From: Dipteronia dyeriana
Lineage: Eukaryota; Streptophyta; Magnoliopsida; Sapindales; Sapindaceae
DNA: 64,000 bases
Direction of reading: 5' to 3'
Assembly (NCBI GenBank): GCA_032871835.1
Contig: CM065300.1
Location: 5,723,768-5,787,767, forward strand
Shown here: positions 33,170-44,604 of the stretch, in pieces
How positions within the stretch are numbered: the first letter of the stretch is position 1
How the letters are laid out: each line of letters begins with the position of its first letter
Program-made: the position numbers and the translations under genes
Notes under the pieces: generated by a model
Seen by the model: only the letters and a program-made list of their open reading frames with translations
Database searches by the model: none
What the model was told of the DNA's origin: nothing

Positions 33170-34262
33170 TTCTGGTTTCATCGTTACACCAACATCACGA
33201 CCCAAAAAATTTACATCAAATGTCTGGTAGTGTTTTGACGTAGTAGAAATGACACTCCCAGACGGGATGACCATCCCTAAAGCTAAATGTAAATTTTGGC
33301 ATAAGGACTATACCACAAGTAGGAATGGAATTGGTCATTTGAGAATGCATATGCTCAAATGTATGCATGCATATGAACATGTAGACACTACAACTCAAAC
33401 ATAACTACAATGGCACTCAGACGGGTCCGTTACGATGTGGAACTCTACTTACTTGATGCTGGAAAATTGTTTGGATTATAATACAACCATTATATGTTTG
33501 TATAACATGAAATTGGCCGAAACTGATCCTCTTGAAGCAAAATCACTCACCTCAGACGATTGATATGTGGCAAGGGTTTTTGTTCAATTTTTAAATATTT
33601 TTTAGAATGTCACTGTAACTCTTTTCGGGGTCTATCACCCCACATCTTCCCAGGTAATCTATCAGATAGTGGAAATGTCTGAAGTGTTAAACACTTATAG
33701 GGAAGATGATAGCTTAGGCACTACAGTTGTTGCCATGGAGACAAAGTTGAAAAAAATAATGATCTACGATTCCTTTACTTTATGCATTAAGTGTTATAGT
33801 AGATCTTATGGTTAAACTATCTGGTTTAAAAGTCTTGCTTGAGTTTATTGATACTAATTTGGTAATAGATTATTCATAACAGGTTACTGACATTCGAAAC
33901 AAGTTGTTCAAAGTTTTTCGTATTTATAAGCGTAAGTTTGGCGGTATTGACACCCACCCGTCAGCAGAACCGGAGACACAGTCGAAGCAAACAAGTTTGA
34001 GCCTTCTCAAACGGTAAAAAAAAAAAAGATAAATCAGCAAGTATTTCTTCAGGGCAAAGATCTGAGCCATCTTTTTGTACCGAACTGAATAGGTACCTTG
34101 AAGCACAATTCGATGTTGTCGAAGACAAAGAAGATTTTGATTTGTTGTTATGGTGGAAAACCTATAGCTACAGGTATTTCTGTCACACCTAGCACGTGAC
34201 GTACTGGTTATCCCCGTGTCCACGGTATCTTCAGAACTAGCATTCAGCACCAGTGGACGTAT
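33170..34262 (+). pseudogene. hAT transposase remnant (BED finger and dimerisation domain)
   Basis: At about 33280-33375 the plus strand encodes a BED-type zinc finger, AKCKFWHKDYTTSRNGIGHL then RMHMLKC. The second Cys expected in CKFC is Trp. At about 34100-34262 lies the C-terminal dimerisation region: YLEAQFDVVEDKEDFDLLLW and, in another frame, LARDVLVIPVSTVSSELAFS. The RNase H core between them is not recoverable, and frames change several times. It is a non-functional, internally deleted transposase. Confidence 0.85.
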
Positions 34263-34479
34263 AATTAAACCAAGAAGAAGTTGTTTGTCTTCGGGGATGG
34301 TGGAGGTATTAACATGCTTTCGGGATTGAAAGCATGCTCAAAAAAGGTTGCAAAATCAATCTCTAAATAATGAACTTATTCTAAATTTCAACAATCTATA
34401 TGTTGATGAGGCTTTCGGTAGTGGCCAGGGCCAAAACTAGGTTATACTTATACATGTACATTTACTTGTAATTTGTAAT

Positions 34480-34556
34480 ACGATTGCACTCTTTTTCTCT
34501 TACTAAGTTTTTATCCCACTGGGTTTTTCTTGGTAAGATTTTTAATGAGGCAATCA
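34480..34556 (+). repeat. CACTGGGTTTTT-type 3' motif inside the hAT element
   Basis: CTCTTTTTCTCTTACTAAGT, then TTTTTATCCCACTGGGTTTTT-like sequence, then AATGAGGCA. The same string occurs just before the 3' end of the LTR element (14508-14572) and again in shorter form at 14640-14692. Confidence 0.7.
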
Positions 34557-35103
34557 TATAATCAAATATGTAATACTGAATTTCATAAGTCAGAAATAAA
34601 TAAATAATTCTTCATTTCATGTTATCGTAACTTCATCTACTTTTATTTTTTGTAATACTTTATCTTTATTCATTTTTAAAATTAGTTTGCTATCAAAAAT
34701 AATAAATCTATCTAACAAATAAAATTGAAATGAAAAATAAACAATTTATTTTTCATAATAATCAATTAAGAAGATAAACAAATTGCAATGAAAATTACAT
34801 TTACATAATTGAATTGTTAAATTGATATTTTGTATTTTCCGTAAATCATAAACCCAAAATCCAAAACAAATATATTTTTAAAAAAAATTAGTTGGTCAGG
34901 TATTGGGGCTCGACAGCCACGCCCTGCGTGCAAGTCTTGACTGGCACGCCGATGGTAGGCGCAGGTGCCGTGCTAGGCCAACGTTCTTGAACCTAGTCCT
35001 GCTCGGACAGAACCACGGCTCGAACCAAGCACGGCCCGTGTTCAAAAACGGGCCGAAACGTGCCATATCATTTGGGCCAAACCAACCCATGTTTACAACA
35101 ATA

Positions 35104-35664
35104 GTCAAAATCCACCTACTTTTTAAATTATTAAACAAAATCCATTTTGTATATAATTTTTTTTGTTAAAATTTTGAATTTTTTGTTAAACCATTGAAGG
35201 TATAATGGTAAATGGATAGTAAATAAATTTACAAGATTATTAGATGAAATGAAAAATTCTTTAATAAAAAACCTAATATTAATATTCCATAAAAAAAATT
35301 AAAAAAAACTCTCAATTCAAACCTCTCTCTCCCTCCGCATCTATCTCTCACATATGTTTCCCTACCTCTCTCTCATCTCATATGTATGATGAGAAAGACG
35401 ATGGAAAGTGGTCCATGGCAGAGAGAGGGTGGAGCCTCCCTTGTTCGTGGCAAAGCGGCGCTGTTCACTGTTGTAAACAAGGGAGCTAGAATTTTAGTTA
35501 TTGTAGGTCTCGCAATCTTCAAATAATATCAGTAGAAATCTCGCATAAGAAAAAATGTGATACTTTTTAATAAAATGTGATATCGTTCAGTGTTAAAAGT
35601 AATGATATAAATAAATAAATAAAATAGACATTAACTAATTAAAATGTAACACGTCTATTTTATA
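35104..35664. other. Intergenic, no gene
   Basis: AT-rich with a pyrimidine-rich patch (35310-35380, CCTCTCTCTCCCTCCGC) and short frames only. No recognisable domain. Confidence 0.45.
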
Positions 35665-36338
35665 GTGGAAATGGTGAGATATATCACTTTTTTTAACATG
35701 TGTTGTGATGATGTCACAATTTTAATAACTTAAGTTTAAAAGGCACATATTATGGTGAACTACCCAAATTGTCCCTAAACTTTAATTTTTAAAAAGCAAC
35801 TTTCTGAATTCGTCGGCATCTCCCCAAAAAACTTGTCTGAAAAACTCGTCTCTCGTTCTAAAAAAGTTGTCTCTCTCCAGATTCTGCAATAGAAGGTAAC
35901 AAATATTTATGATCTTCACTTAAATTTCTTTTATGCATTTCAGATATTTTGCATTCATTTATGTGTGGGTTAACAATGTATCCATTCCTTGATAATATAT
36001 GTTGTTTCCCGTCTTTGTAAGAACATGTATGAACATTGAAAACATCCGAGCTTTTTTCTTGTGTGACCGAGAATATTTAAAGATGAATCGAGCTTATTTT
36101 ATATTGGAACAAGCTTTTGTTTAGTTTGAAAAAAGTTCGATTAATTTAAAAAAATGCTCGATCAAAAAATGATCGATCCCTTAGAAAAGTTTGCGATCAC
36201 TTAGGAAAAGTTCTCGATCCCTGGACAAAAGTTCTCGATCCGTTATAAAAATTCTCGATAATTTGACAGATAATCTCAATCCCTTAAAAACGCTCAAAAT
36301 TCCTTAGAAAATGTTCTCGACCCCTTAGAAAATGTTCT
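35665..36338 (+). mobile_element. Truncated MULE left end
   Basis: Homologous to the left end of the 16.6-kb MULE, from GTGGAAAT at about 16640 to the first CTCGATC repeats (about 17310). It includes TTTAAAAGGCACATATTATG, ACTTTAATTTTTAAAAAGCA and TGTGTGACCGAGAATATTTA. It stops abruptly in the repeat block at about 36338. It is a solo, diverged end without any gene, and an independent copy rather than part of the 28-kb duplication. Confidence 0.8.
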
Positions 36339-36684
36339 TTCGGTTGCATACAGATTACAGACCGACTTTCAGAGCAATTTTTCTCCTTTTTTACGGTACA
36401 AGTACTTGGATGCGGTGGAGAAACAGAATCGTTATCATTGCACATGTACGGTTTTACACTTTTACTAGATTAATTAACAAGCTAAATGAAATTAAACATC
36501 GGAAAAGAAACTAAAATAATTGCACCGAGGGTGTACAAAAGAAATAAAACTTGAATATATATATTTAATTTTTATATTTTCGATTCCAACCGATATAAGA
36601 ATAGACAGATTGATATACAATTTTCCAAATAAAAGACCGAAAGTATATACAACTATACAAGTATACAACGTAACATAAGAAATT

Positions 36685-36963
36685 CTAACGAAAGATAAGA
36701 AAATTATAAAGCATGACTATAATCAAAATAAGCCATGCATTTGCACCACCAAGGCTTGATGCGCTGCTGCTTCTATCATGACTGCCACTGGCGCCACCGG
36801 CGCCACCAATTCCTGTCACTCTTGTTCTTCCACTACCGCTACTGCCTCCTCTTGCAATTCCACCAGCACTTTTGGCAGCAACTATAGATAACATAAGGAC
36901 AATAACGACCAGCACAACCCATAATTTCATGAGCTTCTTGGGTGCTAAGTAAGGCTTCGTCAT
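36685..36963 (-). CDS. Small glycine-rich membrane or secreted protein, short form
   Basis: 92 residues from the ATG at 36963, aligned with its relatives at MTKPYLAPKKLMKLW. An ATG 16 codons upstream is less likely because the added residues are not shared. The hydrophobic segment (about 14-31) ends VAAK. The Gly/Ser/Arg-rich middle (about 32-72) ends in SSASSLGG. The C-terminal hydrophobic segment AWLILIIVMLYNFLIF is followed by a single Arg. Compared with the 15782 gene it lacks the long tail, so the C-terminus could be a membrane anchor or GPI-type signal. Function unknown. Confidence 0.6.
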   Translation of the reverse strand: MTKPYLAPKKLMKLWVVLVVIVLMLSIVAAKSAGGIARGGSSGSGRTRVTGIGGAGGASGSHDRSSSASSLGGANAWLILIIVMLYNFLIFR

Positions 36964-37109
36964 CGAAAGACACCTTTGGTGAAGACACTCTATAAGTTTT
37001 GCTCTCTTCAAAAAAATATAGATCTTAATTTTTTGTGTACTTATTTCAATGTTTTGCTGTAGAGTTTAAAAGTATGTAGATATCTCTAAATTGCACAAGA
37101 TCTGGCCTT

Positions 37110-37386
37110 TAATATATAGCATTTTGGGTTGAATTCATTGATTAATTCCCAAGTCAGCGGTCATTATTGAATGACCAGACTTTTTCAAATTGGATAATCA
37201 TAGATATCAGCTACTAATACACGGTCGTCATTATTGAATGAATTTAAATTGCTTTTACGGTTTCTATTCCGTTAGTTTTGAGAAGTTAAGGATTTGATAC
37301 AATGATAGTGAAAGATGACATTTTATAATGAGTGGAGGAAAAAAGGCGTGACTTTTGATTTATTTATTTTTAAGCGGTACATCGTT
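37110..37386. other. Remnant of polygalacturonase-type upstream sequence
   Basis: ATTGATTAAT(T)CCCA at about 37138 and CCAGACTTTTTCAAAT at 37176 match, in order, a block 600-700 bp upstream of the polygalacturonase at 27132. No polygalacturonase exon follows. Confidence 0.45.
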
Positions 37387-37815
37387 CTTGTGCTAAGAGG
37401 TATGTAACTTTATCGTCTGTGTATATATATAACCTATGGCCGTTTATAATTAGATCATTAAATCAACGTTTTTTTTTGAAATTGTTTTTAATTTAAATCT
37501 AACAATGTTTTTAATTTAAATCGTCAATTCTTGTGTTAAGAGGCATGAAACTTCATCGTGTGTGTATATATATAACGTACTGCTGTTTATAATTAGATCA
37601 TCAAATCAACGTTTTTTTGTGAAACTGTTCGATATTTCAGTCTAACAATGTTTTTAATTTAAATCGTCAATTCTTGTGCTAAGAGGCATGTAACTTCATC
37701 ATGTGTGTATATATATAACCTATTGCTGTTTATAATTAGATCATCAAATCAACGTTTTTTCGTGAAACTGTTCGATATTTCAGTCTAACAATGTTTTTAA
37801 TTTAAATCGTCATGT
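37387..37815 (+). repeat. Three tandem 143-bp repeats
   Basis: Units begin at 37387, 37530 and 37673, each with CTTGTG(C/T)TAAGAGG. They contain GTGTATATATATAAC and GTTTATAATTAGATCAT(C/T)A, and end with TTTTTAATTTAAATCGTCA. The last two are closest. Part of the unit resembles the 3' flank of the polygalacturonase pseudogene (6640-6780). Confidence 0.92.
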
Positions 37816-38068
37816 CTATATAAAAAAGAAAAAACATTCTTTCGTGTATAATTTGAATAAGATATATACATATATTAATTATTGTTTTTAATAAAAATTT
37901 CATGTTATTCTACATTGAAAATCTATCTAGGCTATATATATTTGTACATTTCTCTTTGATTTTTGTTGAACTCAATAATTGCACATTGTTTTAAACTGAA
38001 TAAATAAATTAATAAGAATCGCACATTTTTTGTCAAATGCATATTTCTACAACTTTAAAATAACGAGA
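37816..38068. other. AT-rich sequence related to 6770-6910
   Basis: Shares a series of short blocks with 6770-6910, ending GTCAAATGCATATTTCTACA. No gene. Confidence 0.5.
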
Positions 38069-38937
38069 TATTAGGAGACACAATTTTTGATACAAGATTT
38101 GGCACGATATTTTAATCATTGGATCTATGAGATATGGAAGGTTAAGATTTAATAAATTGATTTATTTTTTATTTTATTCTACTTTATCTATCATTACTTT
38201 CTTTTATTTTTTATATTCTCTTTTATAAATTTACTTTCCTAATTAAAATATAATTAATATTTCATCTTCCCCTCAATAAAAAAAACAAGAAAGAAAATAG
38301 AAAAAGAAAAAGAAAAAAAAAAAAAAGAATCCCATACATTTCATCCTTAAGTTCAAAGACTATGACTGTGTCCACGGAACCATTTTAATTTTATTTACAA
38401 TGCTATGCTAATTATTTTCTAGATGGACAGGATTAACAAGTCAGATATTCAGCTAATTAGAAATTACATTATAGTGCAAGACTTTGCGGGTATTGCAAAA
38501 TTATCGAGGAACTATTATGGTTTCCTTGGAAGCGTATAAAGAATTAATTGACGGTACATCATTCAAGAATTGAATCTCATTTCATTTGTAAGAGAATTGA
38601 ATGTAAAAAGTAATAAATAAAAAATAAAAATTTAACAACACAAAAACGTACTGAAGAGTGAAGATGTACGTTGTTTTAAAGAGAATAGAAAAACGTGAAA
38701 CTAAAAAGAATAGAAAATTAACCGAGAGAAGAATAATATACATGAAAGAGAGGAATATAAAATATTAATTAGGAAAATAAATATACCAGAGAGAATAAAG
38801 AAAATAAAAAAAATTAATATAGACAAAAGAGAATGGAATAAAAAGAAACCAATTTAATAAATCTAATCCATTCATATCTCATAGATCCAATGATTAAAAA
38901 ATCGTGTCAAATCTTATGTTAAAATTTGTACCCCCCA
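38069..38937. mobile_element. Fold-back MITE, about 870 bp
   Basis: The left end and the reverse complement of the right end share a long inverted repeat. Left: GGAGACACAATTTTTGATAC, AAGATTTGGCACGAT, then TTTTAATCATTGGATCTATG. Right: GGGGGTACAAATTTTAACAT, AAGATTTGACACGAT, then the same 20-mer. Similarity extends at least 90 bp inward. I saw no clear target duplication. No coding capacity. Confidence 0.75.
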
Positions 38938-38953
38938 ACCCTCCCGTTAAAAT

Positions 38954-38969
38954 AAAAATCGTGTCAAAT
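38954..38969 (+). other. 16-nt filler at the tandem-duplication breakpoint
   Basis: AAAAATCGTGTCAAAT at 38954-38969 is an exact repeat of 38897-38912, 57 bp upstream. It ends at the very base where homology to 10560 begins. It looks like templated filler from end joining. Confidence 0.6.
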
Positions 38970-41900
38970 TTATTTTTATTTCCAGCGGTTTATATTTCAA
39001 TGTTGTGATTGGAATTGATCAATGTATATTGAACCAGAAGTTCTGTATTCAAATCCAATTAGGAACTACAAGTTCTAAATTTGAATCAAATTGAGAACCT
39101 GAAGTTCTAAATTTGAAGATGAGCAGAGGTTTCAATAGACAATATGATTTTATTAAGAATCTAGCATCCTGAAATAGTAAATCACAATCCCATGGTGAGA
39201 CCAGAAGTTCCAACAAATTGTAAAATATATATTTCTCTATCTCGAAAGATGATTTTATTTTCTTTCTTTTATTTTATTCACATTATTTTGGTTTTGGGTT
39301 GTGAAGAAATGAAAAAAAAAATTAGATGATTGCATTGCAACTTGAAGATTGCAAAAATGTAGTGAACGTCTTGCAACCTAAAGATTGCATAAATTAAAAC
39401 TCAAGCAAATTTGAGATTTTACGATTGCAAAATCAAAGAGTTGAAGCTCAATTTGATCCTGAAGAGCCAGAGTCTTAATCTAATTGTGAATTATAATCAA
39501 ATTAGAACATGAAATTCTGAATTTAAATCAAATTAGAGCTTAAAATTTTGAATTTCAATTTATGTGATTATTATTTGGAACATGAAGTTCTGAATTCATA
39601 TTTTTAATTATATCTATGAAATTTATATATGAACTTGAAGTTATATTGAAACTCAAAATTTTAATTGAATATAATTTAAAAAAAAAAACTTAAAGTTTTG
39701 AATTTGTACATCATAATCATAAAGTTATGATATAAGTAGGTTCAAAATTAATATTTCTAACCTCTTGAGCTTCTTGTAGTTATGATATTTCTATCTCATA
39801 TTCATTGTTTATATTTCATATGAAAAGACTTCAACAATGTGATTGTTTAGTCTTATCACGGTATGTAGAGTGTAAAAGATTATATTTTCACATACAAGAC
39901 AATATGAATTTTGGTAATTCGCATATCTATTAGTCAAAAATTGTTTCTATTATTCATTCATTGGCCTATGAATTCACTGTGCGATATTTAGTTTTACGAT
40001 TCTTAAATTTTGTGATTTTTAAAATTGGTGGTTTTATTATGAAAATAATTTGCTTTCACATGGTCTTAGAATTAAGTTTTTGTATCGTTTTAGTAGCTTT
40101 GAATTATCATAACATGAAGTTGCTTTCATGGTTTATTTATCTAATACTTGATATTGATTTTTTATGAATTAAATTTTACTTTAATTTCTCATCTCTAATT
40201 AAAATATTGTTATTTCTTCTATAATTATTTCTCTTAGTGATGTCTGTAAGGTACCAAAACTTTCATAAAAAATATGAAATTTCAAACTTTGCATCATATA
40301 AATTTTACCGTCATATGTACATTTTGATATATTTACATAATACAAATGAACATTTAATATATTTACTGATTAATATACTACATATAAAAATTATGATATC
40401 TAGCATTCTTATTAAGATTAGATATATTTTGTGTTTAGATTTTCTCATTCAAATTGTTACTCCAAATCATGTTGATTTGTTATATAGTATCATTGTTTTA
40501 TTTATTTATGATGAATTGAAATATAAGTATTTCATGGTAAAGATCCAATAGTCATTTTGATTCCATAAGATGAATGATTTGATTACCAAGAAAAGACATG
40601 ATTGAAATATATTACACGTCGTGACTCAAATATTTGTTCCTGAAGTAACAATATATTTGTTCCTAAAGTAACAATATATATTATGATAATTACATGCCTC
40701 TAATTTGCTTTTAAATGAGCAATTTTGAGATTAGTAATTTGATAATATTTGGATTAATATTATTCCCTGAAGTGAATGATGTTTCTGTCAAAATGTCACG
40801 ATTATGATTGCAAATATAGATAGTTGAAATAATTATTGAAGCTAAGGTGATCACTATGAGAAATTCATTTCAATCCACCAGAGGTAGAATAACACCAAAA
40901 CAAAGCAAGAAATTTTAAAAGCATTTTGAATACACCTTTTAGGAATTATAAAATCTTTCTACTTACTTTAGGTGTTAAATAAAATGACAAAAGAGCACAT
41001 ACGGTAAATTTTAATATTTTGTTGATTTTTAACAAGAAAAATGAATGCTTTACAATAGCTATTATTTTAATACAAAGTGAAAAATAATTAAATGAAAATA
41101 CTTTATATTTATTAGATCTGGAAGATCAATGAACAAAGAAATTATCTTGAGTCAATTGAAATATATTTTACATGCCAGAAGCGTGTCTGATTTTGTAGTT
41201 TATCCTATCATAAGATCATATGATTATTAATATTATGTTATGAACTAGAAGTTCAATTAAAGAAAATGATTCATCGAAATATTGAAATATTTTTTCTCAA
41301 TGAAAAATATTTTTGCTACTGAATATCTTCGAAGGACATAAGACAATAGTACTTAAAGTACAATATGATAGAATAAACGAGATCATATAGAAAATTACGA
41401 TGATGCAAAAGATTTTCTTGAAATTTAATTTTCTCGTCATTTGGGGGAGAATTGTCATAGATTGATAAACGGCGTGAAATTACATTGTATGCATCATCTT
41501 GTGATTTGCATAGTATGCAAATAATTTTTCAGATGATTCGAAGAAATAATAAAATTACATTATGCCAATAAACAAACCAAATAAACAAACCAGGGTGGTT
41601 GTTCCTGTAGAACAATTTATGAAATTGCAGAAAAAATCATCTGTTAATGAAAGACAATTTAGTTCAAATGATAAGGTTCCCTAGAAGTAGAATTCGAAAT
41701 ATCATAAACATAGTAAAAATAATACTCAAGCGATAGCTAAATCATCATCATCAAAGACTCCTGAAGAGTTAAGTCTCTCATAAGTGAACAAACAAAATCC
41801 TAAAGATACATAGAGAAATGTTAATCCCCCTAGAAAATAGAAAGATCTCAATTGTCCCAGTAGAGACACATGTACCAGAAATAAAGAGATTATATTTCTC

Positions 41901-43466
41901 CAAAAGAAATATTTATATAAAGAGACATGTGTAGCGAATATTAAAGAGGATTCAATAACCCCTGAAGAGGCACCTGGAATATGAAATGTAAACCAATTAT
42001 ATTGATAATATAAAAATTGAGTGCTCTGCGTATTATGAAAAATATGATGATGGTCTTAAACTATAAATTGTATATATGTCAACACAGTGGTGAAAAATAA
42101 AAGGCAGAGTTATACTTACTTTATATTTGAAAATATTGGACCTGCAGTCCAAATGTTTGATAATATCAAATTTATTGAATATAATTATTTTTCATACGAA
42201 TTAAGATAAAAAGTTTACTGCAGAAACCTAGTTTAACAATGAATAGAAATCCTAGAAGGATTTAAATGCCTGAAGCAAGTAATTTGATACTACATTTTAT
42301 ATATTTTTTATATAACCTAATGCATGTAGTACATATGCATTTATGAATATTGTGTTGAAAGAATCCACAAATTTGATTCCAAAGAAGTATATGTTGATCG
42401 TTTGAGACTTATTAATACTCTCGACAAGTTTACAAATTATACTTTTAAAAGGAATAATTTCTAAGACGAAAAAATCTTGGAAAGTGATATTGTCTCGATT
42501 AATGGCCGTGCTGAGTGTTTTTTAATTAGCATAATAATACATGAATCAACATATATAAGAAAAGGTTCTGGAGCACTTTTTCATAGATAAAAATTATTGG
42601 ATGGATACCTTGATGCTTATTACATAAAATTAAAGTGATGTACAATCCTCTCTCATTCATGAAAATGATAATGAAGAACCTTCTGGTCTTGAAGTACCAA
42701 ATCTATGTTCAAACGGTGTTTTTTAATTATAAAATAACATAATGTTCTATATAACAGGTTGCACCCATTTGAAAAGAAACATTAGTAAAGTTCTTCATAC
42801 AAGATTTTCAGAAGGTTGAGATGTGATAAATAGAAATATCGTAGCAAAATATTAAAGCATCCACATAAGAATGTGGGAGATCATATTTATCAAGGGTTTT
42901 TACTATTATGAGGAAATACAAAGCATCTGTACTCTTTTTCCTTCACTAAATTTTTATCCCACCGGGTTTTTCCCTAGTAAGGTTTTAATGAGGCAATTTT
43001 TGCACCCCCATTACCTTTAAAGGTTAATTTGAGATGTAGATGAATAATGTACTATTTTTCATCTGCTAGTTTTTTTTCCCACCGGATTTTTATTAGCAAA
43101 GCTTTTAATGAGACATATTCACTGTATGATTGATGAAGATTAATTCAAGGGGAAGTGTTATGAATATAATGCAATTATATATGAATAAATATCCATCAAT
43201 CCATGGAAGAAACTTCCATCATTTTGTATTCTCACTAGCTTTATCATAATGATCAATTTTATGATTCATTATAATGTAATTTATATATACTTAATGTAAT
43301 GTGGGATTGTGAGGTTATAAAAAAGGTCTCATACTATTGTATTTTACACACTTTTGTGATGAGAACAATTGAGGAATAAAATACTTCTGTTTTAGCTATT
43401 CTTTATCTCTTCTCTTTTATAAGTTTATGTTTTATATTTTTGTTTATTCTTAATCAATTTATAACA
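38970..43466 (+). mobile_element. 5'-truncated LTR retrotransposon (copy 2)
   Basis: Equivalent of 10560-15042 without the 5' LTR, primer site or first kilobase. Differences from copy 1 include an 8-bp insertion near 41213, a 13-bp duplication near 41577 (AAATAAACAAACC) and a 20-bp loss near 41829. The truncation is caused by the duplication breakpoint. Confidence 0.9.
43156..43466 (+). repeat. 3' LTR (duplication copy 2)
   Basis: 311 bp, one base different from 14732-15042. Confidence 0.92.
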
Positions 43467-44205
43467 AAGTTTAAATAATAATAATATATGTAGGTAGTAT
43501 GTACTTATAAAAATATAATACAATTTAATTAAAAAAAGAAGGGTATTTTTGGTATTAAATGAGATTTATTTACAAACTATAAATTTTTTTTTAAAAAATG
43601 ATGGATGTGATTATGAAAAGGTATATATATATATATGATATTTAAGGGGTATTATTATCACTAGGATGACAAACTCCTAGCCCAAAACATACACACAAAA
43701 TGAATCAAACAGAACAAATTGGCCCAATGAGATGAGGTACTGACCCAATGATATGATCTTAATATTGTGAGTTGGAGTGGTGGCTCAAATATAGAAACGT
43801 GATTTTTTTTAATATTTAAAAAGAAAAAACAAATTGGTCAAAATCACTTTAATATATTATATATACCGTCAATGTTGTTTGGTGGTAACAGGTAAATACC
43901 TTTCAATCTGACAATATTTAGATTCAAGTCGTTACATTTACAAGTGTTATATATATAAAAAATACCACATAGGAAATGAATAAAACAAAATAAATATGTC
44001 CGATCAGATTGACTGGTGGCATGCACTTCATATAGGGAATTCGAGCCGTGTCTCAATCCCACAATCCCACCTGTAATTGTATTGTAATATTTCCAACAAC
44101 AAAAAATTGGCCTTCCTTTTCAATGAATCCACACAGAGGCTCGTCATATCTTTTTCTTATCAATTGATAGTGGCTTCTTCTTGCACCCAAAAATGGAGTT
44201 AAGAC
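43467..44205. other. Intergenic, copy 2 of 15043-15781
   Basis: No gene. Nearly identical to its partner. Confidence 0.5.
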
Positions 44206-44604
44206 TCAATTTCCATCGTATGGAGGACCTCCTCCATCATAATTTATAATTCGTGGATAGTTAACACACGTTGACATCAAAATCCCCTCCATGTGAATGT
44301 CCATCAAAATTAATGCAACATAGAAAAATAAACCAATATTCCAGCTAACAAGCCTAACCTGTGCAGCTTGTGGGTTACTGCTGCTGCTACCACTACCCGT
44401 TGTTGTTGTTGTTCCTCTGCTCCCAGTGCCACCAGCTCGTCCACCTCTACTGCCACCGCTACCACCATCACAACCACTGCGTCCGCCTCCACCACTACTA
44501 CTGCCACGTTGGGCAGCAACTAAAGATAAAATAAGCACTATAACTACCAACACGAGTACCCACAATTGCATGAGCTTCTTGGATGACAAGTAAGGCTTCG
44601 TCAT
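44206..44604 (-). CDS. Small glycine/serine-rich membrane or secreted protein (copy 2)
   Basis: 132 residues from ATG at 44604, with the same layout as the 15782-16180 gene: MTKPYLSSKKLM, hydrophobic 14-31, Gly/Ser-rich 33-76, hydrophobic 85-101, then a tail. It differs by Gly51 instead of Cys and Val114 instead of Ile. The open frame also extends upstream to 44706 because an upstream stop is absent, but the family start is preferred. Confidence 0.65.
   Translation of the reverse strand: MTKPYLSSKKLMQLWVLVLVVIVLILSLVAAQRGSSSGGGGRSGCDGGSGGSRGGRAGGTGSRGTTTTTGSGSSSSNPQAAQVRLVSWNIGLFFYVALILMDIHMEGILMSTCVNYPRIINYDGGGPPYDGN

Larger units (their letters stand above)
32870..35103. mobile_element. 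hAT (Ac-like) transposon, defective
   Basis: The terminal repeats TAATGGTGTAAATATGG (left) and TATTGTTGTAAACATGG (reverse complement of right) differ at 3 of 17 positions. The 8-bp target duplication GTCAAAAT lies at 32862-32869 and 35104-35111. Subterminal GGGCC/GGCCC clusters are typical of plant hATs. Total length is 2234 bp. The partner in copy 2 is 61265-63490. Confidence 0.93.
10560..38969 (+). repeat. 28.4-kb tandem segmental duplication, copy 1
   Basis: From 10560 on, the sequence recurs head-to-tail from 38970. The offset starts at 28410, drifts with small indels to 28449 near 23.4 kb, then drops to 28389 after a repeat contraction in copy 2 near 24.5 kb. All genes and transposons of copy 1 up to 35.6 kb have their partner in copy 2 within the window. 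Many substitutions distinguish the copies, so this is not a simple sequence-reuse error. Confidence 0.95.
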
